This document shows, one piece after another, positions 20,806 to 32,517 of a stretch of 64,000 nt of DNA. The notes below the pieces were generated by a model. It had not been told where the DNA came from. It was given only the letters and a program-made list of their open reading frames with translations, and searched no databases. Origin of the DNA: Ralstonia pickettii (GTDB lineage: Bacteria > Pseudomonadota > Gammaproteobacteria > Burkholderiales > Burkholderiaceae). The stretch is from contig NZ_MCGB01000104.1 of assembly GCF_001699815.1 (NCBI RefSeq), positions 1 to 64,000 on the forward strand, written 5' to 3'. Every line of letters begins with the position of its first letter. The first letter of the stretch is position 1. The position numbers and the translations under genes were made by a program.

Positions 20806-21549
20806 CTACTGCGCCAAGTAATCGAATACAACCTCGCCCATGCCAAGGGTCAGGTCCGCAATGATGTGCCGGGCTTCGACAATCTCCAGCACGGGCAGTT
20901 CGGCCACGGGCGCCAGTGCATGGTGCGCCAGTTCCAGCGACGCGGGGCCCGTCCAGGCGCCTTTCATGTCGATGTCGATCATGAGGTTGCGCGACAGCTC
21001 GCAGATGCGCGCCGTCTTGCCGTCCACGTGCGGAATGATCTTGAGCAGGAAGTTCGGGCGCTCCAGGCGGCGTTTCTGCTCGGCCAGATCCAGCTCGCGG
21101 TGCTTGTAACCCATGGTGCCGGTGGCCACGCGCACGGGGCCGTAGTCGAGCGTGCCGATCAGCGTGTCCTTGTCGGTCACCAGCTTCGGGCTTGCCAACT
21201 TCTTGGGAAAGCCCCACATTTCACGGCCGCCGGCCAGGGGCGGATGGTCGTCCAGGTACATCGCCAGCGTGTACGTGCCGGGCTTGCCTTCGTAGGTGAC
21301 CGGGATGACCTGGCCGCTTTCGGTGTAATCGCCAAAGCCGGTGGAGTCGGCCATGCGGATGAACTCGTAGGCGACCAGCGGTTCGGGCACTTCCAGCGGT
21401 TCCGGCACCATGGCGCGCAGCTTGGCCGGGTCGGTGCGGTACGTGATGATGAAGAATTCGCGGTGGATGAAGCGGTACGGGCCGGGTGGGTAGGCGGGGC
21501 TCGTGAGCGGCATCGCGAAGGCGGTTTCGCGGACGGTCTTAATGTCCAT
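20806..21549 (-). CDS. adc: Acetoacetate decarboxylase
   Basis: 247 residues. The active-site segment [12 protein letters not shown] contains the Schiff-base Lys116 and its neighbour Lys117, as in Clostridium acetobutylicum Adc. [12 protein letters not shown] at the start and [21 protein letters not shown] near the end are also typical. It converts acetoacetate to acetone and CO2. AAGGAG precedes the ATG at 21549. It is the first gene of the operon with bdhA and the patatin; the promoter must lie in 21550-21741. Confidence 0.93.
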
Positions 21550-21741
21550 GGCACTCCTTGTGCAGGTTGGTCTGCAGGTGGCGTTGGGAGTCGGTACGGC
21601 AAGAGAACGGTAGGCGACTAAGCATGGTGTCGCGCATTTGTGACGCTGCCGCCTTCCGTTCACGCGAATTTCACGTTTGATTGCCCGTTACGCGATTGAT
21701 TGCATGCAATACGCCGTTGCGCCGCATGCGGGGCAGCGCCG

Positions 21742-23145
21742 TCACGCGTGCAAGAGGAATTCCCAGAGTGCCGGTTCTGCGGAGTACGCGACGTTGAAGC
21801 GCAGCCACGGGCTCGGCTCGTCATGCGGCCGGAAGTACTGACCGGGCGCGAGCCAGATGTTGTGCTCGATAGCCCGATTGGCCAGTGCGGAGGCGTCGGC
21901 CTGGCCGGGCAGCCGCGCCCACAGGAAGAGGCCGCGGCCCGGCGTATCGAACGGCTCGGCACCATGTTGACGCATGAGCGCTTCGACGCGCGTGTGCGCT
22001 TCTCCGAGCCGCGCAATCAGCCGCGCCACGTGTTCGGCATAGACGGGGCGGGTGACGAACGCGTGCACGATGCGCTCGGTAATTTCCGACGAGGTGAGCG
22101 CCACTGCCATCTTGGTGCGTGCCAGCTCGCGTGTGATGGCGGCATCGGCCACCACGTAGCCTGCGCGCAACGAGGGCGAGATCGTCTTGGAGAACCCGCT
22201 CACGTACAGCGTGCGGCGCAGGCCGTCGAGTGCGGTGAGCATCGGGGCGGCGGGGTCGGCCAGCTCGCGGTGCAGGTCGTCTTCAACGATCCAGAGGCCG
22301 TGCTGTTCGGCCAGTTGCAGCACGCGATAGGCGTTCTGCGCCGTCATTGAGGAGCCAGTGGGGTTCTGCAGCACGGAGCTGGTGAAGAGGGCGCGCGGCC
22401 GGTCGGCATCGTCCGCGCGCAGGATGGCTTCCAGTGCCGCGGTGTCGAGCCCGTCCGGTGTGCGCGGCACTCCGACCACGCGCAGACCGGCCAGCTTGAG
22501 TACCTGGAGTACGTTGCAATAGCCCGGATCATCCACCGCGACGACGTCGCCGGCTTTGAACAGCGTGCGGACGATCAGGTCGAGCGCCTGCGTGGCGCCG
22601 CTGGTCAGCAGCACTTGCGACCGTTCCACCGGCAGGCCCCGTAGCGCAAGCGACTGCGCTACGTATTCGCCCAACGGCGCATAGCCCCACGGATGTCCGT
22701 AGCCCGCCACCCGCAACGCGGAAACACGGCTCACGGTGCGCATGGCTTCCTGTACGCCGCGCTCGTCCAGCCAGTCGTTCGGCAGCCAGCCACAGCCGGG
22801 CTTGATGGAGATGGAGCGGTCGGCAAACACATCCGACAGCAGCCACGCCGCGTTGAGCGTGGGCGGCTCCCAGCGTGGGGCCACGGGGGCCGGCTGGGTG
22901 GGTGTACGCGCCGCTACGAGGTAGCCCGAACGTGGCCGGGCCACGATGGCGCCCAGAGCCGCCAGCCGTGTATAGGCCTCCGCCACCGTAAAAGTGCTTA
23001 CATCGTGCGCCTGGGCCAACTTGCGCACCGAGGGCAGCCGCGTGCCCGGCAGCAGAGAATGGTTGTCGACCGCCGCACGAATGCCTTGGACGATCTGGTC
23101 GACCAACGTACGCTGGGGATGAGAAGGATCGAGTTCGAGTTGCAT
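21742..23145 (-). CDS. MocR-family (GntR/aminotransferase) regulator of the divergent aminotransferase operon
   Basis: 467 residues. The N-terminal GntR winged helix (about 1-75: LVDQIVQGIRAAVDNHSLLP, LPSVRKLAQAHDVSTFTVAEAY) is joined to a fold-type-I aminotransferase-like domain (about 105-467). That domain contains the PLP-Lys motif SGFSKTISPSLRAGY, DDPGYCNVLQ and SSVLQNPTGSSM. MocR regulators use PLP and an amino compound as effector and usually activate a divergent amine or amino-acid pathway. Here the divergent genes are an omega-aminotransferase and mmsA, so beta-alanine or a related omega-amino acid is the likely effector (inference). Confidence 0.9.
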   Translation of the reverse strand: MQLELDPSHPQRTLVDQIVQGIRAAVDNHSLLPGTRLPSVRKLAQAHDVSTFTVAEAYTRLAALGAIVARPRSGYLVAARTPTQPAPVAPRWEPPTLNAAWLLSDVFADRSISIKPGCGWLPNDWLDERGVQEAMRTVSRVSALRVAGYGHPWGYAPLGEYVAQSLALRGLPVERSQVLLTSGATQALDLIVRTLFKAGDVVAVDDPGYCNVLQVLKLAGLRVVGVPRTPDGLDTAALEAILRADDADRPRALFTSSVLQNPTGSSMTAQNAYRVLQLAEQHGLWIVEDDLHRELADPAAPMLTALDGLRRTLYVSGFSKTISPSLRAGYVVADAAITRELARTKMAVALTSSEITERIVHAFVTRPVYAEHVARLIARLGEAHTRVEALMRQHGAEPFDTPGRGLFLWARLPGQADASALANRAIEHNIWLAPGQYFRPHDEPSPWLRFNVAYSAEPALWEFLLHA

Positions 23146-23177
23146 GTTGCGATGCGGCACGAAGCCGTGATGAGGGC

Positions 23178-23252
23178 CTATACAGTTTCTTATAGAACCG
23201 CCATCTGTGCATGTCCGTGTCGCATTGGACTCTGTACAGTTTGCTTCAACCG
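23178..23252. promoter_or_regulatory. Direct repeats TACAGTTT between MocR gene and aminotransferase operon
   Basis: TACAGTTT occurs at 23181-23188 and again at 23235-23242, each followed closely by an AACCG (23196-23200 and 23248-23252). The first copy is also flanked by CTATA and TATAG, giving a small dyad. MocR proteins such as GabR bind widely spaced direct repeats in the divergent promoter, so these are likely operator halves and may overlap both promoters. Confidence 0.5.
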
Positions 23253-23300
23253 CTGGCTTGCCCAGCCCGTTCCCTTTCCGCTGTTTTTTCGGAGCCGCCG

Positions 23301-24638
23301 ATGAAACCCGCACCCCACCCGCTGGAAACCACCGATCTGTCCTACTTCTGGATGCCGTTCACGGCCAACCGCCAGTACAAGGCCGCACCGCGCCTGCTGA
23401 CTTCCGCCCAGGGCATGTACTACCGTGACGGCGATGGCCGCGAGGTGCTGGACGGCACTGCCGGCCTCTGGTGCGTCAACGCCGGCCACTGCCGCAAGGA
23501 AATCGTCGACGCCATCACGACGCAGGCCGCCACGCTGGATTTCGCGCCCACCTTCCAGATGGGGCACCCCCTGGCGTTCCGCGCGGCAGAAAAAGTCGCC
23601 GAGATCATGCCGGAAGGCCTGAACCGCATCTTCTTCGCCAACTCCGGTTCCGAAGCGGTGGATACGGCGCTCAAGATTGCGCTGGCCTACCACCGCGCGC
23701 GGGGCGAAGGGCAGCGCACACGCCTGATTGGCCGCGAGCGTGGCTATCACGGAGTGGGTTTCGGCGGCATCTCGGTGGGCGGCATTTCGCCGAACCGCAA
23801 GGCGTTCTCGGCGAACTTGCTGCCGGGTGTGGACCACCTGCCGCATACGCATGCGCCCGAGCACAACGCATTCTCCAAGGGCCAGCCGGCCTGGGGCGAG
23901 CACCTTGCCGACGAACTGGAGCGCCTCGTCACGCTGCATGACGCGTCGACCATCGCCGCCGTCATCGTCGAGCCACTGGCGGGTTCCACGGGCGTGCTGG
24001 TGCCGCCCAAGGGCTACCTGCAGCGTCTGCGCGCGCTGTGCGACAAGCACGGCATCCTGCTGATCTTCGATGAAGTCATCACCGGTTTTGGCCGCCTGGG
24101 CGCGGCAACGGCGGCCGAGTTCTTTGGCGTGACGCCGGACCTGCTGACGATGGCCAAGGGCATCAACAACGCCGCCGTGCCGATGGGCGCCGTGGCCGTG
24201 CGCCAGTCGGTGCACGACACCGTCGTCGACGCCGGCGCGCCAGGCGCGATCGAGCTGTTCCACGGCTATACGTATTCGGCCCACCCGCTGGCCGCGGCCG
24301 CGGCGGTGGCCGCGCTGGACCTGTATCGCAGCGAAGGGCTGTTCGAGCGCGCGCGTTCGTTGTCGCCGGCGTTCGAAGCGGCAGCGCATTCGGTCAAGGG
24401 CGCGCCGCATGTGAAGGACATCCGCAACCTCGGCCTCGTGGCCGGCATCGAACTGGAATCGCGCCCCGGCGCCGTGGGCGCGCGCGCTTACGAAGTCTTC
24501 CTGAAATGCCTGGAGCGTGGTGTGCTGGTGCGCTACACCGGCGACATCCTGGCGTTCTCCCCGCCGCTCATCATCGAAGAGGCGCAGATCGCGCGCATCT
24601 TCGACACCGTTCGTACCGTTCTGCAAGAGGTAGCCTGA
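23301..24638 (+). CDS. Omega-amino acid--pyruvate (beta-alanine:pyruvate) aminotransferase
   Basis: 445-residue class-III aminotransferase. PLP-binding Lys286 is in [28 protein letters not shown] carries the Asp that contacts the pyridine nitrogen, and [17 protein letters not shown] is the phosphate loop. The [12 protein letters not shown]-terminus and [14 protein letters not shown] are typical of the omega-amino acid:pyruvate (AptA/OapT) group. It transfers the amino group of beta-alanine or similar omega-amino compounds to pyruvate, giving malonate semialdehyde and alanine. mmsA starts one base after its stop, so the product is handed directly to the next enzyme. The operon is divergent from a MocR gene. 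Confidence 0.9.
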   Translation: MKPAPHPLETTDLSYFWMPFTANRQYKAAPRLLTSAQGMYYRDGDGREVLDGTAGLWCVNAGHCRKEIVDAITTQAATLDFAPTFQMGHPLAFRAAEKVAEIMPEGLNRIFFANSGSEAVDTALKIALAYHRARGEGQRTRLIGRERGYHGVGFGGISVGGISPNRKAFSANLLPGVDHLPHTHAPEHNAFSKGQPAWGEHLADELERLVTLHDASTIAAVIVEPLAGSTGVLVPPKGYLQRLRALCDKHGILLIFDEVITGFGRLGAATAAEFFGVTPDLLTMAKGINNAAVPMGAVAVRQSVHDTVVDAGAPGAIELFHGYTYSAHPLAAAAAVAALDLYRSEGLFERARSLSPAFEAAAHSVKGAPHVKDIRNLGLVAGIELESRPGAVGARAYEVFLKCLERGVLVRYTGDILAFSPPLIIEEAQIARIFDTVRTVLQEVA

Positions 24639-24639
24639 A

Positions 24640-26163
24640 ATGAACCGACCGATTGATCCCGCCGTGACCGAATCCGTTGTCAGCCATTACATCGGCGGGC
24701 AGCGCCATGCCGGCAGCGGCACACGCAGCGCCGATGTCTTCAACCCCGCTACGGGCGCGGTGAGCGCGCAGGTGCTGCTGGGCGGCAAATCCGAAGTGGA
24801 CGCCGCCGTAGCCGCCGCGCATGCGGCTGCCCCGGACTGGGCCGAGACTTCGCCGCTCAAGCGCTCGCGCGTTTTGTTCAAGTTCAAGGAGCTGCTCGAC
24901 CAGAACCACGATGCTCTGGCCGCCGCCATTACGCGTGAGCACGGCAAGGTGTTCTCCGATGCCAAAGGCGAAGTGACGCGCGGCATTGAAGTCGTCGAAT
25001 TCGCCTGCGGCATTCCGAACCTGCTCAAGACGGAGTTCACGGACAACATCGGCGGCGGCATCGACAACTGGAACCTGCGCCAGCCGCTGGGCGTGGTGGC
25101 CGGCATTACGCCGTTCAACTTCCCGTTCATGGTGCCGATGTGGATGGCGCCGGTTGCGCTGGCGTGCGGCAATACGTTCATCCTCAAGCCCAGCGAACGT
25201 GACCCGACCCCCAGCCTGATGATTGCCGACCTGCTCAAGCAGGCGGGCCTTCCCGATGGTGTGTTCAACGTGGTACAGGGTGGCAAGGATGCCGTTGATG
25301 CGCTGCTCGAGCATCCGGATGTGCAGGCCATTTCGTTCGTCGGCAGCACGCCCATCGCCGAATACATCTACGCCGAAGGCACCAAGCGCGGCAAGCGCGT
25401 GCAAGCCCTGGGCGGCGCAAAGAATCACCTCGTCGTCATGCCGGATGCAGACCTCGACCAAGCGGTGGATGCCTTGATCGGTGCAGGCTACGGTTCGGCC
25501 GGTGAGCGCTGCATGGCGATCTCCGTGGCTGTGGCAGTGGGCGACGTGGCTGACAAGCTCGTCCCGCGCCTTGCCGAGCGCGCCCGCGCGCTCAAGATCG
25601 GCAACGGCATGCAGGCCGACAGCGAAATGGGTCCACTTGTGACCGCCGCCCACAAGGCCAAGGTGGAAGGCTATATCGCCAAGGGCGTGGAAGAGGGCGC
25701 CGAGCTGGTCGTGGACGGCCGCGGCCACACGGTCGACGGCCATGCCGAAGGCTTCTTCACGGGCGGCACGCTGTTCGACCACGTCAAGCCCGGGATGACG
25801 ATCTACAAGGAAGAGATCTTCGGCCCCGTGCTTTCGGTGGTGCGCGTGCATGACCTTGCCGAGGCGGTGGATCTGATCAATGCGCATGAGTTCGGCAACG
25901 GCGTGTCGTGCTACACGAGCGATGGCGGCGTGGCGCGCGCATTTGCGCGGCAGATCCAGGTGGGCATGGTCGGTATCAATGTGCCGATTCCGGTGCCGAT
26001 GGCGTGGCATAGCTTCGGCGGCTGGAAGCGCTCGCTGTTCGGCGACCACCACGCCTATGGCGAAGAAGGCGTGCGTTTCTACACGCGTTACAAGAGCGTG
26101 ATGCAACGCTGGCCGGATTCGATTGCCAAGGGCGCCGAGTTCGTGATGCCGACAGCCAAGTAA
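24640..26163 (+). CDS. mmsA: (Methyl)malonate-semialdehyde dehydrogenase, CoA-acylating
   Basis: 507-residue aldehyde dehydrogenase of the MmsA type. The catalytic Cys291 is in [32 protein letters not shown] and [18 protein letters not shown] are signatures of CoA-acylating semialdehyde dehydrogenases. It converts malonate semialdehyde to acetyl-CoA and CO2 (or methylmalonate semialdehyde to propionyl-CoA). Cotranscription with the omega-aminotransferase favours the beta-alanine route over valine breakdown. A terminator follows. Confidence 0.93.
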   Translation: MNRPIDPAVTESVVSHYIGGQRHAGSGTRSADVFNPATGAVSAQVLLGGKSEVDAAVAAAHAAAPDWAETSPLKRSRVLFKFKELLDQNHDALAAAITREHGKVFSDAKGEVTRGIEVVEFACGIPNLLKTEFTDNIGGGIDNWNLRQPLGVVAGITPFNFPFMVPMWMAPVALACGNTFILKPSERDPTPSLMIADLLKQAGLPDGVFNVVQGGKDAVDALLEHPDVQAISFVGSTPIAEYIYAEGTKRGKRVQALGGAKNHLVVMPDADLDQAVDALIGAGYGSAGERCMAISVAVAVGDVADKLVPRLAERARALKIGNGMQADSEMGPLVTAAHKAKVEGYIAKGVEEGAELVVDGRGHTVDGHAEGFFTGGTLFDHVKPGMTIYKEEIFGPVLSVVRVHDLAEAVDLINAHEFGNGVSCYTSDGGVARAFARQIQVGMVGINVPIPVPMAWHSFGGWKRSLFGDHHAYGEEGVRFYTRYKSVMQRWPDSIAKGAEFVMPTAK

Positions 26164-26183
26164 GCCGGCGCATCGACCATGAG

Positions 26184-26213
26184 AAAGGGAGGCAATGCCT
26201 CCCTTCATCTTTT
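26184..26213 (+). terminator. Terminator after mmsA
   Basis: Stem AAGGGAGGC / GCCTCCCTT with the three-base loop AAT, followed by CATCTTTTG. It lies about 20 bases after the mmsA stop. Confidence 0.75.
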
Positions 26214-26239
26214 GAACATGCCGAGTTGAAACCGGCGTG

Positions 26240-26446
26240 TCATATTGGTTTGATGTTGACGGCGATGAGTTCGCCATCGGGCCCGATTTCTACATCGAAG
26301 CTGACGCGCTGGCCCTCGTGGAATGTCTGCGAGCGCGAAAACTGGATTTCCGAATCCCGAATGAAACTCGGGGCAGCATGCATTTCTGCAGCTGCCCCGG
26401 CGGGCGGATCATATTCAACGGCGTTCTCTTCAATTCGGCTGGCCAT
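26240..26446 (-). CDS. Degenerate cold-shock-domain-like small protein
   Basis: 68 residues from ATG 26446, which has GGGAG just upstream. The C-terminal half (EGQRVSFDVEIGPDGELIAVNI) lines up with the end of the CspA encoded next door ([21 protein letters not shown]). The N-terminal half has no RNP1 (KGFGF) and only a trace of RNP2 (EIQFSRS). It is therefore a cold-shock-domain relative that has lost the aromatic nucleic-acid-binding face. It lies 177 bases downstream of cspA on the same strand and could be read from the same promoter. A 20-base inverted repeat at 26478-26497 lies between them. Confidence 0.6.
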   Translation of the reverse strand: MASRIEENAVEYDPPAGAAAEMHAAPSFIRDSEIQFSRSQTFHEGQRVSFDVEIGPDGELIAVNIKPI

Positions 26447-26623
26447 TGCATGCTCCCAATAGGGGTTCGTCAAACCAGGCCACCGCTTCCGGTGGCCATC
26501 CGACTGCTTGATGGCAAACACGTACTGAAACAACCTGCCTGGCGGAATATTCCGGCCAATACACGCGCGAGGAAACCCCGCGCGGCAAGCCAAAACCGGT
26601 CTACCGCGCCCGCGTGCTCCTTG

Positions 26624-26827
26624 TTACTGGGGCACGATGTTCGAAGCTTGCTTGCCCTTGGGGCCTTGCGTAACTTCGAACGACACCTTCTGACCTTCCT
26701 TCAGGCTTTTGAAGCCTGCGGAGTTGATCGCGGAGAAATGTGCGAAAAGGTCTTCGCCGCCATCATCCGGGGTAATGAAGCCGAAACCTTTTGCGTCGTT
26801 GAACCACTTGACGGTACCAGTAGCCAT
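26624..26827 (-). CDS. cspA: Cold-shock protein (CspA family)
   Basis: 67 residues: one complete cold-shock domain with RNP1 KGFGFI (13-18) and RNP2 LFAHF (27-31), WF at 8-9, and the terminal SNIVPQ. It binds single-stranded nucleic acid and acts as an RNA chaperone. A good sigma-70 promoter at 26924-26952 implies a 5' untranslated leader of about 90 bases. Leaders of this gene family often control translation by temperature-dependent folding. Confidence 0.95.
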   Translation of the reverse strand: MATGTVKWFNDAKGFGFITPDDGGEDLFAHFSAINSAGFKSLKEGQKVSFEVTQGPKGKQASNIVPQ

Positions 26828-26905
26828 GATTTTGAGTCGTGAAGTTGAGAAATCGATCGGCCGCCGGCCAAATACAAACGTAGCAGGCAGACCCGGCCGA
26901 ACCGG

Positions 26906-26921
26906 CCAAACGATCGTTTGG
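26906..26921. repeat. Perfect 16-bp palindrome at the cspA transcription start
   Basis: CCAAACGATCGTTTGG is identical on both strands. It spans the predicted start of transcription of cspA (about 7 bases after the -10 at 26924-26929). It could be a protein operator or, in RNA, a 6-bp stem with a GATC loop at the 5' end of the message. Confidence 0.6.
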
Positions 26922-26923
26922 TG

Positions 26924-26952
26924 AATATATGCTTGGCGCGTCGCCTCGTCAA
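26924..26952 (-). promoter_or_regulatory. Sigma-70 promoter of cspA
   Basis: On the minus strand, TTGACG (26952-26947), a 17-base spacer and TATATT (26929-26924). This is close to consensus and correctly placed for cspA. Confidence 0.7.
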
Positions 26953-27178
26953 AGTCTGTTTTTTCAAGGTTTCCGTTTGGAGCGGCCGCGGCCGCTGTTT
27001 TCGGGCCTGCACCAGGGTTGGCGCGCTCTTGCCATCGGTGCAAACACCCGCGCAAAACCGGGCGTTTTCACCTAAGCTTTAGTGGCTTCTGCCGCACTCG
27101 GCTCACCCCGTAAGCCAGCGCCGCAGACGGTGCACGGAAATTGCGTGCGCACCCCGTCGTTCCAGTCGCAGCCTACCC
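26953..27178. other. Non-coding stretch between cspA promoter and kup
   Basis: With the cspA leader, this forms a 351-base gap without a gene (26828-27178). I see no further ORF, tRNA or clear terminator in it. It must hold the kup promoter, but no convincing -35/-10 pair stands out. No c-di-AMP (ydaO-type) riboswitch pattern is recognisable. Confidence 0.5.
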
Positions 27179-29074
27179 ATGACGACAGCCGCAGCCAGTA
27201 AAACCAAGAAAAATCCCGCGTTGATGGCCACCATGGTGGGCGCAATCGGCGTGGTCTTCGGGGACATTGGCACCAGCCCCCTGTATGCCCTGAAGGAATG
27301 CTTCAACCCCGAACATGGGGTCCCGTTTTCCGATCAGACCGTCTTCGGCATCCTGTCGATGCTGTTCTGGGCGATGACGCTGGTGGTATCCGTCAAATAT
27401 GTGCTCTTCGTCATGCGCGCCGACAACAACGGCGAAGGTGGCATCCTCGCGCTGACGGCGCTGGCCATGCGCGCGAGCAGCGGCAGCGCCCGGTTCACAC
27501 GCACGTTGATGCTCCTCGGCCTGCTGGGCGCCGCCATGTTCTATGGCGATGCCGTCATTACCCCCGCCATCTCGGTGCTCTCCGCCATCGAAGGCATGGA
27601 AATCATGGCGCCTGCGCTGCAGAAGTGGGTGTTGCCCTTGGCGCTGATCGTGCTGATCGCGCTGTTTTTGATTCAAAGGCATGGCACGCACGTGGTTGGG
27701 CGCCTGTTCGGGCCGATCATGGTGATCTGGTTCGTGCTGCTGGGGCTGATGGGGTTGGTTTCGGTGGTGAAGTCGCCGCAGATTTTGGTGGCGCTGAGCC
27801 CGGTGTACGCCATCGAATTCGGATTCCGGCATACGGTGCTGGCGTTCATCGTGTTCGGCTCGGTGTTCCTGGCGCTGACCGGTGCCGAGGCGCTGTATGC
27901 CGACATGGGCCACTTTGGCGCGCGCCCGATCCGCTATGCGTGGTTCTACATTGCGATGCCGTGCCTGCTGCTGAACTACTTCGGCCAGGGCGCCTTGCTG
28001 CTGCGCGAGCCGAGCGCCGTGCAGAACCCGTTCTTCCTGCTGATGCCGAACTGGGCTGTGGGCCCGATGGTGGTGCTGGCCACGGCGGCCACGGTCATTG
28101 CGTCCCAGGCGGTCATCTCGGGTGCGTTTTCGATGACGGCGCAGGCCGTGCATCTGGGCTATGCGCCGCGCATGAAGATTCTCTACACGTCGGATGTGGA
28201 GATCGGCCAGATCTATGTGCCGGTGGTCAACTACGTGCTCCTGGCGCTGGTGGTGGCGGTGGTGCTGGCTTTCGGCAAGTCCGACAACCTGGCTGCGGCC
28301 TACGGTATTGCGGTGACGACCACCATGGTGCTGACGACGGGGCTGGTCACGGTGGTTATGCGCAACGCGTGGAAGTGGCGCCTGTCGCTGGTGGCCTGTA
28401 TTGGCGCCGTGTTCCTGGCGGTCGATTTGTCGTTCTTCGCCGCCAACCTGCTCAAGATTGCCGCGGGTGGCTGGTTCCCATTGCTGCTGGGCGGCTTGAT
28501 CTTCTTCCTGATGGTGACGTGGCACTCGGGCACACAGCTGCTGAAGGCGCGCAATGTAGAAGGCGGCATTCCGCTTGAGCCGTTCATGGACGGGCTGCTG
28601 CGCCATCCACCGTATCGTGTGGACGGCACGGCCGTGTATCTCACGCCCAGCATCGATTTCGTGCCCCTGGCGTTGCTGCACAACCTCAAGCACAACCACG
28701 TGCTGCACAAGCGCGTGCTGTTCATCCACTTCCGCACGCTTGCCGTGCCCTATGTGGACCCTGCCAAGCGCCTGGTCATCAAAACCATTGGCGACGACAT
28801 CCACACCGCAGTGGTGGATTTCGGCTTCAAGGAAACGCCCGCTGTGGACGAGATCGTCCGCAGCGTGGGCGAGCGGCTGGGCATCGTCTTTGAAGACATG
28901 GAAACCTCGTTCTTCATTACGCGCGCCACGGTGGTGCCGTCGCCACTGCCGGGCATGGCGATGTGGCGCGAGTCGTTGTTTGCCTGGATGCAGCACAACA
29001 GCGCCAAACCGTCGGACTTCTTCCGGATTCCTGCCAACCGACTGGTTGAGCTGGGGAGCAAGGTGGAGATCTAA
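27179..29074 (+). CDS. kup: Low-affinity potassium uptake protein Kup
   Basis: 631 residues, the normal length for bacterial Kup. [17 protein letters not shown] near the N-terminus is the family signature. About twelve helices (20-445) include [17 protein letters not shown], and a cytosolic domain of about 180 residues completes the protein. It imports K+ with protons, mainly in acidic or osmotic stress. It stands alone and is convergent with fdhD, 18 bases away. Confidence 0.95.
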   Translation: MTTAAASKTKKNPALMATMVGAIGVVFGDIGTSPLYALKECFNPEHGVPFSDQTVFGILSMLFWAMTLVVSVKYVLFVMRADNNGEGGILALTALAMRASSGSARFTRTLMLLGLLGAAMFYGDAVITPAISVLSAIEGMEIMAPALQKWVLPLALIVLIALFLIQRHGTHVVGRLFGPIMVIWFVLLGLMGLVSVVKSPQILVALSPVYAIEFGFRHTVLAFIVFGSVFLALTGAEALYADMGHFGARPIRYAWFYIAMPCLLLNYFGQGALLLREPSAVQNPFFLLMPNWAVGPMVVLATAATVIASQAVISGAFSMTAQAVHLGYAPRMKILYTSDVEIGQIYVPVVNYVLLALVVAVVLAFGKSDNLAAAYGIAVTTTMVLTTGLVTVVMRNAWKWRLSLVACIGAVFLAVDLSFFAANLLKIAAGGWFPLLLGGLIFFLMVTWHSGTQLLKARNVEGGIPLEPFMDGLLRHPPYRVDGTAVYLTPSIDFVPLALLHNLKHNHVLHKRVLFIHFRTLAVPYVDPAKRLVIKTIGDDIHTAVVDFGFKETPAVDEIVRSVGERLGIVFEDMETSFFITRATVVPSPLPGMAMWRESLFAWMQHNSAKPSDFFRIPANRLVELGSKVEI

Positions 29075-29092
29075 TCTCGCGCGTTCTGTGCG

Positions 29093-29908
29093 TTACGCAA
29101 ACCGCGTCACGCTATCGCCTCGGCAGAACGCAAGCAGCGTCAGCTGGCCGGCCTTGGCGTGGCGGATCGCGAGTGAGGACGGCGCGGAGATCGTTGCCAG
29201 CAGCGGCACCTGCAGTTGAACGCACTTGCGCGCCAGCTCGAAGCTCGCACGACTCGTCATGACGATGAACCCATCCGAGGGGCGGATGCCGAGCCGAGCC
29301 AGCCGGCCGATCAGCTTGTCGAGAGCGTTGTGGCGGCCCACATCTTCCAGAACATGCAGTGGTGCATGGGTGTCTGCGGGCACCCAGCCCGCCGCATGCA
29401 AGCCGCCCGTGAGCGCGTTGGCCGGCTGATGCGCCGTCATCGCCTGCATGGCATCCAATACCTGCGCGTCGGCAAGTGATGCCAACCACGCGGGTGGCAC
29501 AAGCGGTTGCGGCGCGTCTTCAAAAGTCTGCAGGCTTTCAATGCCGCACAGCCCACAGCCGGTCGGGCCGGCCAGCGCCCGACGGCGTTCCTTCAACCGC
29601 ACGAAGCAATGCGAAGCAATTTCTGCGTGTACTTCGAGCCCATGCGGATGCGTTTCCACGTCTGCGCCACGCCAATCGGCGCGACTGTCGATGATGCCTT
29701 CCGACAGCGCAAAGCCCAGCGCGAAGTCTTCCAGGTCAGTCGGCGACGCCATCATCACCGCATGCGTGATGCCGTTGAAGACAAGCGCCACCGCAGCTTC
29801 ATCGGCAATGGCGGCGGGGGTGTCCTCTTGCGTGCCAGCGCGCGTGCGTTTCGTCGCGGCGGTGGAAACGACGGGCAAGCCGGCGGGGTGGTGGGGCAGA
29901 AAAGTCAT
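29093..29908 (-). CDS. fdhD: Formate dehydrogenase accessory sulfurtransferase
   Basis: 271 residues. The sulfur-carrying motif TGCGLCGIE gives Cys118 and Cys121. DLEDFALGFALSEGII, HVLEDVGRHNALDKLIG and VMTSRASFELARKCVQ are standard FdhD blocks. It takes sulfur from a cysteine desulfurase and sulfurates the molybdenum cofactor needed by formate dehydrogenases. It is the third gene of the ydeP - small protein - fdhD operon; its ATG overlaps the preceding stop as ATGA. This supports a molybdenum role for the YdeP-type enzyme upstream. Confidence 0.93.
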   Translation of the reverse strand: MTFLPHHPAGLPVVSTAATKRTRAGTQEDTPAAIADEAAVALVFNGITHAVMMASPTDLEDFALGFALSEGIIDSRADWRGADVETHPHGLEVHAEIASHCFVRLKERRRALAGPTGCGLCGIESLQTFEDAPQPLVPPAWLASLADAQVLDAMQAMTAHQPANALTGGLHAAGWVPADTHAPLHVLEDVGRHNALDKLIGRLARLGIRPSDGFIVMTSRASFELARKCVQLQVPLLATISAPSSLAIRHAKAGQLTLLAFCRGDSVTRFA

Positions 29909-30149
29909 GCAGTGAAGTCAGGCAGAACGCGGCCGGCGTCGAGCAGCGCAATGAGCCAGCGTGTGTCGTCCATGGTGACGCGCAGCAGGCCTGCATCGGC
30001 CAGCGGATGCAGCGCGCGCAGGACCGTGCTGGCGCGCTCGCCCACGCGCTTGGTCAGCCACGGCATCGACACCGGCTTGCCGGCGTCGGTCTCGCGCAAT
30101 GCGGCCAGCAGCGCCAGCTGCAGCGCAGACCACGCCGGCTCGGTGGGCA

Positions 30150-30150
<1 letters not shown>
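29905..30150 (-). CDS. Small winged-helix-like protein between ydeP and fdhD
   Basis: 81 residues: LQLALLAALRETDAGKPVSM, WLTKRVGERASTVLRALHPL and ADAGLLRVTMDDTRWLIALL look like the three helices and wing of a MarR/ArsR-type DNA-binding fold. The overlaps TGATG at its start and ATGA at its end tie it into the operon. It may be a local regulator or an assembly factor; no function is established. Confidence 0.7.
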
Positions 30151-32489
<2,339 letters not shown>

Positions 32490-32517
32490 GGGTGGCGGGG
32501 CGGCTTTAAATCACGTG

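Noticed and set aside
26478-26497. Inverted repeat GGCCACCGCTTCCGGTGGCC as cspA terminator
   Set aside because: The stem is good but no T run follows on the minus strand, so terminator function is not supported.
26828-27178. Possible c-di-AMP riboswitch upstream of kup
   Set aside because: The conserved ydaO-type core could not be found; the leader mainly holds the divergent cspA promoter.
27173-28996. Long open frame of about 600 codons antisense to kup
   Set aside because: The frame is the reverse shadow of a high-GC gene. Its product is rich in His, Arg and Gln, has no family motif, and the sense strand encodes a full Kup.
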